A stretch of 64,000 bases of DNA from Zymomonas mobilis subsp. pomaceae ATCC 29192 (GCF_000218875.1 NC_015709.1:62001-126000), one strand, 5' to 3'. Shown: positions 1 to 9,510, counted from the stretch's first letter. The notes: generated from the sequence alone by a model not told the origin. A program made the numbers and translations.

Positions 1-197
1 ATTTCTGCGAATCGTTCTAAAATATGAATACGTTCTTCAAGTGTGGTTTTAGACCATGCCTTCAAGGCAAGACGCGCCTTTTGAACAGTAGGCTCTATAG
101 TACCGATCGGTCCCCTCCACAAAACACGTCCGGTTGCTGGCTCTTTAGAAATTATTTCATGCACAGTGTTGGTTTCCTTCCCCAGATAAAACCACAT
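1..197 (-). CDS. Aldehyde dehydrogenase, N-terminal fragment (succinylglutamate-semialdehyde dehydrogenase-like)
   Basis: Only the first 65 or so codons lie in the window; the gene runs off the left edge. The minus-strand frame reads EPATGRVLWRG followed by a helix ending LEERIHILERFAE. This is the N-terminal pattern of NAD(P)-dependent aldehyde dehydrogenases, closest by eye to AstD-type succinylglutamate-semialdehyde dehydrogenases. An in-frame TGA precedes the ATG at 197. A GTG at 164 preceded by GGGGAAGG is an equally reasonable start. Catalytic Cys and Glu are outside the window, so the substrate cannot be judged. Confidence 0.7.
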   Translation of the reverse strand, partial: MWFYLGKETNTVHEIISKEPATGRVLWRGPIGTIEPTVQKARLALKAWSKTTLEERIHILERFAE

Positions 198-449
198 TCA
201 ATATCTTTGTAACGCCTTTTTAAAAAAGAACAGCTTAAAACGAAGCTTGTTCAGGCTATCGTAAACAAAAAAAACGGACAGTTAAAAATTGCTCTGCCCT
301 GTTTTAGAACAAACTAATATAAAAGAGAGGATGGTTGTCTTTCAGACTAAAAATTTTCCAATCATTCATCCTTTGTCTAAAGTTTATCTAGGATAGTGAA
401 AACAAGGGATGGTTTGTAAAAAGGTCAAAAAGACAGGCAAAAGATTATT

Positions 450-1262
450 ATGACTAGCTTGCTTGATCCTGAAGCTCGGGGACGGGTTATCCTCGTAGGC
501 GCAGGCCCCGGAAATCCGGAGCTTTTAACTTTGCGGGCTGTCGATGTTCTTCGACAAGCTGATGTTGTCGTTTATGATGAAGAGGTCGACGCTCGTATTT
601 TATCCTACGCCCCGAAAACAGCCCAATGTATTGCGGTTTCATCTTCGCAAAAGGAAGGTAAGAATAACCGCAACCCCTTATCGCAGGGGGAAATCAATGC
701 TCTTGTTATCGCCCATGTAAGAACGGGTTCTATCGTGGTTCGTTTAAAAGGCGGCGATCCCTTTGTCTTTGGGCGAGGGGGAGAAGAAGTTGAAGCCGTA
801 AGGGCGGCGGGTATGCCAATAGAAGTTGTCCCGGGTGTTTCCGCGGCACTGGGCTGCGCTGCGGATGCCATGCTGCCGTTAACTCATCGTAATTTATCAG
901 ATGTGGTTAGCTTTGTTGCCACTTCTGAAAATGGCAATGCCCCTACTGTTAACTGGAAAGGTCTCGCTGGCCCGGGGCATACTCTGGTTGTCTATATGGA
1001 TGTGAAAAAGGCACAGCATACCGCTAATTGTTTGATCAATGATGGGGTCGATCCCCATATGCCGATTGCCATTATTGAACGGGGAACTTGGGCAGACAGT
1101 AAGGTTATCCGTTCTGTACTTACAGAACTCGAAAACGCTATTCAGTCCGAAAAAATTATTGGCCCGGCTATTTTAATTGTCGGGGAAGTGGCCTTGTTAG
1201 CCGATGCCAAAGATCTTCTGGAAAAAGGCGCTGCTCATCCCGCAATGATGGTTGGATTATAA
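450..1262 (+). CDS. cobA: Uroporphyrinogen-III C-methyltransferase (SUMT)
   Basis: This 270-aa enzyme uses S-adenosylmethionine to methylate uroporphyrinogen III at C2 and C7, giving precorrin-2, the branch point to siroheme and cobalamin. The tetrapyrrole methylase signatures are clear: VGAGPGNPELLTL near residues 16-28, the SAM-binding GGDPFVFGRGGEE at 101-113, and VVPGVSAA at 127-134. Its length matches stand-alone SUMT rather than the three-domain CysG, so the dehydrogenase/chelatase step must be encoded elsewhere. The RBS is weak. No other cobalamin gene lies nearby, so siroheme for sulfite reduction is the likelier product (inference). Confidence 0.93.
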   Translation: MTSLLDPEARGRVILVGAGPGNPELLTLRAVDVLRQADVVVYDEEVDARILSYAPKTAQCIAVSSSQKEGKNNRNPLSQGEINALVIAHVRTGSIVVRLKGGDPFVFGRGGEEVEAVRAAGMPIEVVPGVSAALGCAADAMLPLTHRNLSDVVSFVATSENGNAPTVNWKGLAGPGHTLVVYMDVKKAQHTANCLINDGVDPHMPIAIIERGTWADSKVIRSVLTELENAIQSEKIIGPAILIVGEVALLADAKDLLEKGAAHPAMMVGL

Positions 1263-1266
1263 AAAA

Positions 1267-1297
1267 TATGTCCGGTCAGAAAATCTGGCCGGACATA
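1267..1297. terminator. Bidirectional terminator between cobA and spt
   Basis: Arms TATGTCCGGTCAGA and TCTGGCCGGACATA form a 14-bp stem (one G-T pair) with a 3-nt loop. On the minus strand it is followed directly by a run of six T, so it should stop transcription from the serine palmitoyltransferase gene. It sits just after the cobA stop and probably serves both converging genes. Confidence 0.85.
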
Positions 1298-1318
1298 ATC
1301 TTTGTCACCTTGATTTTT

Positions 1319-2521
1319 TTATGCCAAGACGCCGGTTTGCTTTCCCGCTTCTTTGAACATAGCCAGAATATCAGTGACTTGATCATCGCTATGTTCCGCA
1401 CAAAGTGAACAACGCAGTAAAAACATCCCTGCCGGAGTAGCGGGCGGGCGTGCCAAATTGACGTAAAGGCCAAGCTCTAACAAGGCTTGCCACATCGCAA
1501 CCGCTTGTTCCTGATCCGGTAAAATAATAGCGATAATTGCTGACTGGGCGGTTTCGGTCCCCAGTTTAAAGCCCATTTCTTTTAAGCCGCTATGCAACCG
1601 ATGGGAATTTTTCCAAAGATGTTCACGCTTATGTTGGGATTTTTGCAATTTGCGAATAGAGGTCGCCGCCGTTGCGACAACGCTGGGCGGTAGCGAAGCC
1701 GTAAAGACATAGGGCCGACAAACCAAGCGTAACACTTCAAATTTAGGATGATTGGAAACGCAAAATCCACCAACGGTGCCCACCGATTTAGAGAAGGTAC
1801 CGACAATAAAATCAATTTGCCCGTCTAATCCTAATTCTTCGAAAACACCGCGACCATTTTTCCCGAAAAATCCCATGCCATGGGCTTCATCATCAAGAAT
1901 AACCGCATTATGCCGTTTGGCGATTTCTACCATCTCTTTCAATGGGGCAATATCACCCAACATCGAATAGACGCCTTCTAAAACAACTAACTTACCGGCA
2001 TCTTTGGGAAGCCGTCCGAGTCGCCGGTCTAAATCTTCTGGAGAATTATGACGAAAACGGATGATTTCTGCATTACCCAATCGGCAACCATCATAAATGG
2101 AGGCATGACTATCGGCATCAATAATAACATATTCATCTTTACCTGCTAATGTAGAAATCATTCCCAGATTAGCTTGGTATCCCGTGGAAAAAACCATAGC
2201 ATGTTCAGTGCCATAGAAATCTTTTAATGCGTCTTCACAAGCCTTGTGCCCTTGATAAGTGCCATTTAATACGCGAGAGCCTGTCGTCCCAGCCCCAAAT
2301 TGTTGTAAGGCCTCAATTCCGGATTGAATGACATCGGGATCAAATGTCATCCCCATATAGTTATAGGTGCCAAGCAGGATAACCGGCTTGCCTTTGATGA
2401 TAGCTTTTGTAGGCGATAAGACCTTTTCCATAACGACGGAAAAAGGGTCTCGACCGCCATGGCTTAACATTTCTGTACGGATAGCAATTAGCGGTTCAAA
2501 TTTTGAAAAAAGATCAGTCAC
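1319..2521 (-). CDS. spt: Serine palmitoyltransferase (alpha-oxoamine synthase family)
   Basis: This 400-aa PLP enzyme condenses L-serine with an acyl thioester to give 3-ketosphinganine, the first step of sphingolipid synthesis. The sequence closely follows sphingomonad SPT: substrate-pocket motif LLGTYNYMGMTF at 49-60, cofactor-stacking His139 in DADSHASIYD, DDEAHGMGFFG at 210-220, and Schiff-base Lys245 in GTFSKSVGTVGG. It is about 20 residues shorter at the N terminus than the Sphingomonas paucimobilis enzyme as remembered. The ACP gene lies immediately upstream on the same strand, a pairing typical of bacterial SPT loci. Other family members (KBL, BioF, HemA) are less likely because the GTYNYMGM and TFSKSVGT segments are SPT-like. 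Confidence 0.9.
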   Translation of the reverse strand: MTDLFSKFEPLIAIRTEMLSHGGRDPFSVVMEKVLSPTKAIIKGKPVILLGTYNYMGMTFDPDVIQSGIEALQQFGAGTTGSRVLNGTYQGHKACEDALKDFYGTEHAMVFSTGYQANLGMISTLAGKDEYVIIDADSHASIYDGCRLGNAEIIRFRHNSPEDLDRRLGRLPKDAGKLVVLEGVYSMLGDIAPLKEMVEIAKRHNAVILDDEAHGMGFFGKNGRGVFEELGLDGQIDFIVGTFSKSVGTVGGFCVSNHPKFEVLRLVCRPYVFTASLPPSVVATAATSIRKLQKSQHKREHLWKNSHRLHSGLKEMGFKLGTETAQSAIIAIILPDQEQAVAMWQALLELGLYVNLARPPATPAGMFLLRCSLCAEHSDDQVTDILAMFKEAGKQTGVLA

Positions 2522-2586
2522 CTATTACACACTTTCAGTTCATAGCTATTTATAAGAAACGCTCGACAGATCATAAGACTCGGAAA

Positions 2587-2841
2587 TCAATTGTTTTTTT
2601 CTGTAGTTAACTTTTTAATAACTGTGGCAAGTTGCCCCACAGTTTCGATCTCGGCCTGTAAATTCATCGAAATCGAAATATCAAAATCGTCTTCCACAGC
2701 CGCCACAAAATCCATAACCGTCAAGCTATCCCATTCCAGGCCGGTCGCGAAACTCGTCTCTTCCGTCAGAGGAATAGCCTTTTTATTAAAAGGCTCAATA
2801 AGGGCGACAACACGCTGCCAGATTTCATTATTTTCCGTCAT
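2587..2841 (-). CDS. Acyl carrier protein associated with serine palmitoyltransferase
   Basis: An 84-aa acidic carrier protein. The phosphopantetheine attachment serine is Ser39 in the motif LEWDSLTVMDF, and the surrounding helices (AAVEDDFDISI) match the ACP fold. It differs from a fatty-acid AcpP: WDSL replaces the usual DSLD context and the pI-lowering acidic stretch is shorter. Its position directly upstream of spt on the same strand (65 bp apart) suggests that it presents the acyl chain to SPT, as proposed for AcpR-type proteins in sphingomonads. That function is inferred from the pairing. Confidence 0.85.
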   Translation of the reverse strand: MTENNEIWQRVVALIEPFNKKAIPLTEETSFATGLEWDSLTVMDFVAAVEDDFDISISMNLQAEIETVGQLATVIKKLTTEKNN

Positions 2842-3108
2842 GAAGTGTAATTCCTTAGTTCTAAAAAAGCAGTTTTGCCACGCAAGGCCAATTATTAAAC
2901 ATAAATATTTCTGATTTCCCGTATTTATTCAGGAAATAGAGAAGTCATTATCACTATGCTCCAGATATAAGGCACTATCATGAGCAGAACATGTCTCCGT
3001 TATGGAGGTGGTTAATCTATGAATGCTCCGCTTTGATAGAGAAGATAGATACGGACATCAAATATTAAAGCGTATCCGCGAGAGATTGCCAGATAACAGG
3101 GAGTATGT

Positions 3109-4122
3109 GTGATGATGGGAATAGAAAAAACGACAAATATCAGCGCTTCACTTTATAACGCGGAAAAATCTACCAGTAACTTGGTCTATAAGAATACGTC
3201 TCAAATTCTGATTGTTGCCTTTGACCCTAAACGACAGGCTTTATTAGAAAAATCGGTTTTAAATTTGGGCTTAATGTCTCGAATATTTCCGATTTACGAA
3301 GCCGCCGATATGGTTGCTAATGGTATGGCAGGCGATGCTATTTTATTGGATTTAACCTCTATTAAAGATGAATCTTTGGCCGAATCTTTATTGGATGCGG
3401 TCATGACCCGAATATCGCATGATATGATCGGGGTCGTTATTAACTTGCCCCTGTCATTAATAGATAATGCTTATAATCGTTTTTTTGAAACAGACGTGCA
3501 ATTGCTAATCGAAAGCGATGAAAGCAGCTGGTATTCGGCTATTGAAAAAGCCATAAAAACATCTCCGCTTACTTTAAATGATGTAGTTGCCGATACAAGA
3601 ACGCCCCCTTTGAAAACAATCAGCGAGGAAGTGAACCGCATTGCCAAGATGTTGGCTTCGCTCTCTAACGAAGAAGGTCGAAATCGGGAATATAGTTTGC
3701 CCCAATCCCTTTTAGGGGATGAACGAAAAAATGAAATTGCACGGCCAGAATTAAAAGCTGAAACGAAAAAAATCAGCATTAATGCAGCTGTTGTCAGAGC
3801 GATTATTCGTGCCCACCGCTTGCGGGATCAATATTTTTCTTCTTGTCTTTTTGCTGATCCTGCATGGGATATGCTTCTCGATTTAACGGCGGCAAAACTG
3901 GAAGGACGTCAGGTCTCTGTTTCCAGTTTATGCATTGCCTCTGCCGTTCCACCAACGACGGCTTTACGTTGGATTAAGTCTTTAACGGAAGAAAAAATAT
4001 TTATCAGAATTGCAGATCTCCGCGATGGACGACGTGTTTTCATACAGCTTTCTGACATGGCCATGGATGCGATGATCCCTTATCTCGCTGCTTCGCTTAG
4101 TTTAATAACGCGCGCTCTCTAA
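3109..4122 (+). CDS. MarR/winged-helix regulator with an N-terminal receiver-like domain
   Basis: A 337-aa protein of two parts. Residues about 30-160 (SQILIVAFDPKRQALLEKSV, then AILLDLTS and VVINLP) have the alternating beta-alpha rhythm of a degenerate response-regulator receiver. Residues about 240-335 form a winged helix: DMLLDLTAAKLEGRQVSVSS, the recognition helix PPTTALRWIKSL, and the wing IRIADLRDGRRVFIQLS. The winged helix resembles MarR-family regulators seen in sphingomonads. The target is unknown. It is divergent from the sphingolipid pair across 267 bp, so control of that pair is possible but unsupported. ATG codons at 3109 and 3112 are both usable starts. Confidence 0.7.
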   Translation: MMMGIEKTTNISASLYNAEKSTSNLVYKNTSQILIVAFDPKRQALLEKSVLNLGLMSRIFPIYEAADMVANGMAGDAILLDLTSIKDESLAESLLDAVMTRISHDMIGVVINLPLSLIDNAYNRFFETDVQLLIESDESSWYSAIEKAIKTSPLTLNDVVADTRTPPLKTISEEVNRIAKMLASLSNEEGRNREYSLPQSLLGDERKNEIARPELKAETKKISINAAVVRAIIRAHRLRDQYFSSCLFADPAWDMLLDLTAAKLEGRQVSVSSLCIASAVPPTTALRWIKSLTEEKIFIRIADLRDGRRVFIQLSDMAMDAMIPYLAASLSLITRAL

Positions 4123-4135
4123 ATTTGAAATAATA

Positions 4136-4176
4136 AAGCCAGTCCCAAGGGAAGGGGACTGGCTTATTGTTTTTTT
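4136..4176 (+). terminator. Terminator between the MarR-type gene and guaA
   Basis: AAGCCAGTCCC (4136-4146) pairs with GGGACTGGCTT (4155-4165), followed by ATTG and seven T. It lies between two converging genes. The AT-rich left flank means it may also work for guaA on the minus strand. Confidence 0.85.
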
Positions 4177-4196
4177 GTATTCTCTTGGAATAGATT

Positions 4197-5777
4197 TTAT
4201 TCCCACTCGATCGTTCCAGGTGGCTTGGACGTGAAATCATAGGTTACACGATTGATGCCTTTGACTTCATTCACAATTCGGGTGGCAACATTGGCCAAAA
4301 ATTCTGCCTGAAAGGGATAAATTTCAGCGGTCATGCCATCTGTAGAAGTAACGGCTCGTAAAGCACAAACGGAATCATAGGTGCGACTATCGCCCATAAC
4401 ACCGACAGTTCTTACGGGTAATAACACCGCAAAAGCCTGCCAAATGGCATCATACAAACCAGCATTACGAATTTCTTCAAGATAAATGGCATCTGCCTTA
4501 CGAAGAATATCACAACGTTCTTTAGTCACCTCACCCGGAATACGAATGGCTAAACCGGGGCCAGGGAAGGGGTGACGATCAACGAAAATATCGGGCAATC
4601 CTAATTCTCGTCCGAGATTACGCACCTCATCCTTGAACAATTCCCGTAAAGGTTCGACCAACTGCATATTCATGCGTTCGGGTAAACCACCGACATTATG
4701 ATGACTTTTAATAGTGACCGAAGGGCCCCCTTGGAAACTGACACTTTCGATCACATCAGGATAGAGGGTACCTTGCGCCAAAAAGTCAGCGCCCCCGATT
4801 TTTTGGGCTTCTTCTTCAAAAATTTCGATGAAGGTTTTACCGATAAATTTCCGTTTAGCTTCAGGATCGGTGACGCCTTTTAAACCCGAAAGGAATAACG
4901 CTTCTGCATTTACATGAACGAGGGTAATTCCATAATGTTCACGAAATAGAGAAACGACCTCTTCGGCTTCCCCTTGTCGCATCAATCCGTGATCGACAAA
5001 AACACAGGTAAGTTGATCGCCGATTGCTTCATGAATTAAGACGGCGGTTACCGATGAATCAACCCCACCGGATAAGCCACAAATAACGCGCCCCTTGCCA
5101 ACTTGTTTTTTAATCTCGGCAATTTTGGTGTCACGAAATTCGGCCATGGTCCAATCACCGGCAAGACCACAGATGTTGTGCACAAAATGGGCAATAAGCT
5201 TGGCACCATCAGGGGTATGCACCACTTCAGGATGAAATTGCATTGCGTAAAAACGACGTTTTTCATCCGCGACTAAGGCAAAAGGCGCCCCTTCAGAAAC
5301 CGCAATCGGTTTAAAGCCTTCGGGCAAGGCTTCCACACGATCGGCATGGCTCATCCAAACTTGATGCTTTTCCCCGACCTTCCATAAATTTTCAAAGAGC
5401 GGTGAGGCCGATTTGATTTCTATGAAGGCACGGCCAAACTCGCCATCGACGTCATTGGCGGTTACTTTACCCCCTAATTGATGGCACATGACTTGCTGAC
5501 CATAGCAAATCCCAAAGATCGGAATACCCGCCTTAAAGAAAGCTTCTGGTACGCGAGGACTTCCCTCTGCCACAACCGAAGCGGGGCTACCGGAAAGAAT
5601 AATGCCTTTTGGTTTTAACCGTAAAAAGGCTTCCTCTGCACGGTTAAAAGGAACAATTTCGCTATAAACACCCGCTTCGCGAACGCGGCGGGCGATAAGC
5701 TGGGTTACCTGACTTCCGAAATCGACAATGAGAATCGATTCAGAGACAACTTTATCGGCGATTGAAGAAACGGACAT
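4197..5777 (-). CDS. guaA: GMP synthase (glutamine-hydrolysing)
   Basis: This 526-aa two-domain enzyme converts XMP, ATP and glutamine to GMP in purine synthesis. Residues 14-205 are a class I glutamine amidotransferase with nucleophile Cys91 (GICYGQQV) and triad residues His182 and Glu184 (FHPEVV). Residues from 225 are the ATP pyrophosphatase domain with P-loop SGGVDSS at 236-242. The C-terminal dimerisation domain ends in the family signature PPGTIEWE. Length is normal. It stands alone, with no guaB beside it. The start at 5777 gives [10 protein letters not shown], slightly longer than in many homologues. Confidence 0.97.
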   Translation of the reverse strand: MSVSSIADKVVSESILIVDFGSQVTQLIARRVREAGVYSEIVPFNRAEEAFLRLKPKGIILSGSPASVVAEGSPRVPEAFFKAGIPIFGICYGQQVMCHQLGGKVTANDVDGEFGRAFIEIKSASPLFENLWKVGEKHQVWMSHADRVEALPEGFKPIAVSEGAPFALVADEKRRFYAMQFHPEVVHTPDGAKLIAHFVHNICGLAGDWTMAEFRDTKIAEIKKQVGKGRVICGLSGGVDSSVTAVLIHEAIGDQLTCVFVDHGLMRQGEAEEVVSLFREHYGITLVHVNAEALFLSGLKGVTDPEAKRKFIGKTFIEIFEEEAQKIGGADFLAQGTLYPDVIESVSFQGGPSVTIKSHHNVGGLPERMNMQLVEPLRELFKDEVRNLGRELGLPDIFVDRHPFPGPGLAIRIPGEVTKERCDILRKADAIYLEEIRNAGLYDAIWQAFAVLLPVRTVGVMGDSRTYDSVCALRAVTSTDGMTAEIYPFQAEFLANVATRIVNEVKGINRVTYDFTSKPPGTIEWE

Positions 5778-6215
5778 AAAGCTTTCGATAGGGAGGGATA
5801 AGCATCCTGTCCAGATGCTTCCTTTAAGAAGGCGCTTTATCTTAAAAAATCTGTAAAAATTTTACGAAGGAAAGCCTTATTATTTTTACTTTTAACCTTT
5901 TTTAAAATTATGCCCAAATAAATTTAAACTATTTTAACATTTTGGCAAAAATCTCCAAAATGAAGATTTCATATCCTTGGAAAGGATAATAAGTCCGCAT
6001 CGGTGCTTCATCAACAGGATAGTGATCGTTGATCGCCTATTCAAAAAATATTGATTTCAAAAACTGATAAGGTCTCTTTTTTGACAGAGAAATACCCAAG
6101 AAATTCCTGTAAATGATAATTTTTAACCTGATTAAAGACGGTTTAGTATCATGAAAAATTCCAATCTGGATATCTATGCTTTTTAAAAGGACATGATCTT
6201 GTTACGGATAAGGCT
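5778..6215. other. Intergenic region between divergent guaA and the ccm operon
   Basis: 438 bp without a gene, strongly AT-rich in its middle (about 5840-5960). It must carry the promoters for guaA (leftward) and ccmC (rightward). A TTGACA hexamer lies at 6081-6086, but no convincing -10 box follows at the normal distance. No tRNA or riboswitch is recognised, and there is no ORF for ccmA or ccmB. Confidence 0.5.
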
Positions 6216-6941
6216 ATGATGAGACTTGCTAATCCCCATTATTTTCTGTCCTTTTCCAAAAAATTAACGCCATGGCTTGCGATTATCGGCATTTTATCGA
6301 GTTTAGCAGGTATAATCGGCGGACTGTTTTTTACGCCGCCTGATTTTCTGCAAGGGGAAACCGTTCGTATCCTTTATATCCATGTCCCAACTGCATGGTT
6401 GGCGATGGGGGGATGGAGTTGTATTGCGCTTGCCTCTTTTGTTCAATTTGTCTGGCGACACCCGCTCGCCGGCATCGCGGCAAAGGCTATGGCTTTACCG
6501 GGCGCTGTCTTTACAGCCCTTTGCCTGATGACTGGGTCGATATGGGGACGTCCGACATGGGGAACATGGTGGGAATGGGATGGCCGATTAACCTCGGTAC
6601 TTATTTTGTTTTTCCTCTATCTTGGCTATATTGCCTTATCGCGTTCGGTTAGTTCGGTTAATAGCTTTAGTAGCGTTTCACGATTACCGGCTATTTATGC
6701 CTTGTTGGGGGCTATTAATCTGCCCATTATTCATTATTCGGTATTATGGTGGCGCACGCTTCACCAAGGACAAAGCCTTGGTCTTACGCATTCGGCTATT
6801 GCCCCTTCTTTACTTTGGCCGCTGCCTTTGACTTTATTGGGGTTTTCCTGCCTTTTTGCCTTAATCACTCTTTTTAGGATGCGTTATTTGCTCGCTCATG
6901 CGCAATATGAAGCCCGCCTCCAGCGAATGGCCTCGCTATGA
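6216..6941 (+). CDS. ccmC: Heme exporter protein CcmC
   Basis: A 241-aa integral membrane protein with about six transmembrane helices that hands heme to CcmE in the System I cytochrome c maturation pathway. It carries the tryptophan-rich WWD signature WGTWWEWDGRLTS near residues 108-120. It also has HVPTAWLAMG at about 50-59 and a histidine in the periplasmic loop of each half, as expected for heme binding. It is the first gene of a run of seven overlapping or nearly touching genes. Either of the first two ATG codons could serve as start. Confidence 0.93.
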   Translation: MMRLANPHYFLSFSKKLTPWLAIIGILSSLAGIIGGLFFTPPDFLQGETVRILYIHVPTAWLAMGGWSCIALASFVQFVWRHPLAGIAAKAMALPGAVFTALCLMTGSIWGRPTWGTWWEWDGRLTSVLILFFLYLGYIALSRSVSSVNSFSSVSRLPAIYALLGAINLPIIHYSVLWWRTLHQGQSLGLTHSAIAPSLLWPLPLTLLGFSCLFALITLFRMRYLLAHAQYEARLQRMASL

Positions 6942-7102
6942 GCGGAGGCTATAATCAGTGGCTTTTTGTCATTTCCGCTTATACTGTCGTCATTCTGGCT
7001 ACCGTTGGGATATTGACCACTTCGTGGTTACAGATGCGCCGCGCAGAACAACGCCTTCCTTCTCGTAAAATATCCAAAAAAGATCCGCCTCGCGCGCATT
7101 GA
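6938..7102 (+). CDS. ccmD: CcmD-like heme exporter small membrane protein
   Basis: A 54-aa protein overlapping the ccmC stop by the usual ATGA arrangement. It starts MSGGYNQWLFVISAYTV, has one hydrophobic helix (about residues 9-30), then an arginine/lysine-rich cytoplasmic tail (MRRAEQRLPSRKISKK). Size, single helix, basic tail and position between ccmC and ccmE fit CcmD, which holds the CcmC-CcmE complex and helps release holo-CcmE. Sequence conservation in this family is weak, so identity rests partly on position. Confidence 0.85.
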   Translation: MSGGYNQWLFVISAYTVVILATVGILTTSWLQMRRAEQRLPSRKISKKDPPRAH

Positions 7103-7112
7103 CGGAGAAAAA

Positions 7113-7550
7113 ATGCAGCCTAAACATCAACGGCTTATCTTGGGTCTTGTCGCGCTTGTGGCTGTAATCGGGGCAGGGTTTCTGGCCCTGATCGCTTTTC
7201 GACATCAGGCCGCTTATTTTTATACACCTGTTGAAGCGATCAAGGCCCATCTACCGGTTGATCGTAATATCCGATTAGGCGGCATGGTCGAAAGAGGTTC
7301 GCTAACCCATGAAAAAGATGGCGTGACAATCGGTTTTAAAGTGACCGATGGTTATCAATCCTTACCGGTTTCTTATCGGGGCATTGTACCCGATCTTTTC
7401 CGTGAAGGCTCGGGCGTGGTGGCCGATGGTCATTTCGAAAAAAATGGCCTTTTTATCGCTGAAACTATCTTGGCCAAACATGATGAACGCTACATGCCGC
7501 CGAATATGCCTAATAATCCTGCCAACATGACCACGCCTCAGGGAAATTAA
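7113..7550 (+). CDS. ccmE: Cytochrome c-type biogenesis heme chaperone CcmE
   Basis: This 145-aa periplasmic heme chaperone is anchored by one N-terminal helix (residues 8-28). It binds heme covalently and passes it to the CcmF/H ligase. The heme-attachment motif is present as LAKHDERYMPP, with His123 as the covalent ligand and Tyr127 as a heme contact. The beta-barrel (OB-fold) segment runs from about 35 to 122, including RLGGMVERGS. The gene starts 10 bp after ccmD with a GGAGAAAA ribosome site. Confidence 0.95.
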   Translation: MQPKHQRLILGLVALVAVIGAGFLALIAFRHQAAYFYTPVEAIKAHLPVDRNIRLGGMVERGSLTHEKDGVTIGFKVTDGYQSLPVSYRGIVPDLFREGSGVVADGHFEKNGLFIAETILAKHDERYMPPNMPNNPANMTTPQGN

Positions 7551-7551
7551 T

Positions 7552-9510
7552 GTGATTGCTGAATTGGGTCTTATCCTTTTATGGCTGGCGGCCATGATGG
7601 CCTTGTTACAGACAGTTTTCGGGCTGTCCGTTTTGAATAATCGAATGGAAAGGGCTTTTTATAAGACGGTTAAACCAATAGCGATTATGCAAGCCTTACT
7701 GTCTAGTATGGCATTTTTGGTATTACTTTGGCTTTTCTTGCGGGTGGATTTATCGGTTACTTTAGTTGCTGAAAATGACCATATTGCAAAACCTTTTCTA
7801 TATCGCTTGGCTGCCAGTTGGGGCAATCATGAAGGCTCTATGTTGCTATGGGTGACCATTCTTAGTCTTTGTGGTGCTTTACTCGCGTTATTAAGTAAAT
7901 CGGTTGAACCGAAATTATTATCACTCGCTCTAGGGGCTCAAGGTAGTCTGGCTTTAGGCTTTTTTGCCTTTTTACTCTTTGTTTCCAATCCTTTTTCTCG
8001 ACTAAACCCGCCGCCATTAGAAGGCTTGGGCCTTAATCCTTTATTGCAAGATCCGGGATTAGCTTTTCACCCGCCTACGCTTTATCTAGGATATGTTGGC
8101 CTATCCGTTGCCTTTTCTTTTGCCGTTGCTGCTCTGTTGCAGGGCAAGGCCGATCCTTCTTTTGCCAAAGCTATGCGCCCTTGGGTGATCGGGGCATGGG
8201 TATTTTTAACGATAGGAATCGCGGCGGGCAGCTATTGGGCTTATTACGAATTGGGCTGGGGCGGTTTTTGGTTCTGGGACCCTGTAGAAAATGCGGCACT
8301 AATGCCATGGCTGGCAGCGACTGCGTTATTTCATTCGATTTCAGTCCTTGCCAAAAGAGATGCCTTGCGCGTTTGGACGCTTGTTTTAGCCGTTACCGCC
8401 TTTTCCATGAGCATGATCGGCACTTTTCTTGTCCGTTCGGGTATTCTCGTCAGTGTCCACGCCTTTGCCGTCGATCCATGGCGCGGCAGCTTCATACTTG
8501 GATTACTGGGGCTTTATATCGGCGGTGCCTTAATGCTTTTTGCGCTTAGAATTGGCAAAATCCATCAAGGCAGCCAGTTTAATATGCCTAGTCGTGAAGC
8601 CGGATTGATTATCAATAATCTGTTATTGGGGGTAATATTGGCGGTAGTGCTGATCGGCACGCTTTATCCTTTATTTTCCGAAGCGCTTACCGGCGATAAA
8701 CTGTCGGTCGGACCACCCTATTTTAATATGATAGTCAGTCCCTTGGCGTTAATTCTGTGTTTGGTCATGGCATTTGGGCCTTTTTTCCGCTGGCGTCAGG
8801 ATCACTGGTCAAAAATACGTTGGCCTATGGTGATCGGTCTTTTGGCTTTTTGTCTGACAGAAGCTAGTCTTTGGGGGGCTGATATTTCTTTTGCAGCGTT
8901 AAGCTGGATAGCTTTTGGTATAGCCACCGCCACAGCTTTACTCAGTCTATGGCCTTTGTTTTTACAGAAAAAAAAGCTGTGGCACCTCCCACTCAGTCTA
9001 TGGGGAATGGTTATGGCCCATCTGGGTATAGCCCTCACTTTGGGCGGGATCGCCTCAAATGATCTTTTTTCCAAGGAAGTCTTAACCGCTTTGGAACCGG
9101 GGCAGCAGGCAACGCTTGGCCCTTGGCAGCTTCACTTTAACAATGTTATGCCTGCATTGGGTTCCGACTGGAGTGCGATTGTTGCGGACATAACATTGGA
9201 ACGAAAAGGACAATCCGTTACCTTAAATCCTGAACTTCGCCATTTTACTAACCCTGTAACGGATGTCAGTGAAACAGCCCTCAAGACAACCAGGGCAGGC
9301 CAGCTCTATCTTGTTTTGGGACAGCAAGGGGAGGATGGGCGCTGGCAAATACGCGGTTGGTGGAAACCCATGATAACCTTGATCTGGATCGGCGGATTTT
9401 TATCAGCGGCGGGAGGACTTTTGGTATTATTGGACAGGCTAATTAAAAAACTAAGGCAGTCTGTATTTTTTTCTCATCATGCTTATGAGAGAGAAAGGCC
9501 CAATTTATGA
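7552..9510 (+). CDS. ccmF: Cytochrome c heme lyase subunit CcmF
   Basis: A 652-aa polytopic protein that, with CcmH, ligates heme to apocytochrome c. It contains the WWD-type heme-binding segment WGGFWFWDPVENAALMPW near residues 235-252, many transmembrane helices, and the conserved SVHAFAVDP region (about 300-308). The start is a GTG at 7552: the ATG at 7550 is followed at once by a stop in its own frame, and GTG follows the ccmE stop by one base. The end overlaps ccmG through ATGA. Confidence 0.95.
   Translation: MIAELGLILLWLAAMMALLQTVFGLSVLNNRMERAFYKTVKPIAIMQALLSSMAFLVLLWLFLRVDLSVTLVAENDHIAKPFLYRLAASWGNHEGSMLLWVTILSLCGALLALLSKSVEPKLLSLALGAQGSLALGFFAFLLFVSNPFSRLNPPPLEGLGLNPLLQDPGLAFHPPTLYLGYVGLSVAFSFAVAALLQGKADPSFAKAMRPWVIGAWVFLTIGIAAGSYWAYYELGWGGFWFWDPVENAALMPWLAATALFHSISVLAKRDALRVWTLVLAVTAFSMSMIGTFLVRSGILVSVHAFAVDPWRGSFILGLLGLYIGGALMLFALRIGKIHQGSQFNMPSREAGLIINNLLLGVILAVVLIGTLYPLFSEALTGDKLSVGPPYFNMIVSPLALILCLVMAFGPFFRWRQDHWSKIRWPMVIGLLAFCLTEASLWGADISFAALSWIAFGIATATALLSLWPLFLQKKKLWHLPLSLWGMVMAHLGIALTLGGIASNDLFSKEVLTALEPGQQATLGPWQLHFNNVMPALGSDWSAIVADITLERKGQSVTLNPELRHFTNPVTDVSETALKTTRAGQLYLVLGQQGEDGRWQIRGWWKPMITLIWIGGFLSAAGGLLVLLDRLIKKLRQSVFFSHHAYERERPNL

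Noticed and set aside
24-212. A 62-residue plus-strand frame at the window start
   Set aside because: It is antisense to the aldehyde dehydrogenase N terminus, which has a clear family match.
213-449. A SAM or cobalamin riboswitch upstream of cobA
   Set aside because: The 237 bp are AT-rich and show no conserved riboswitch core or matching helices.
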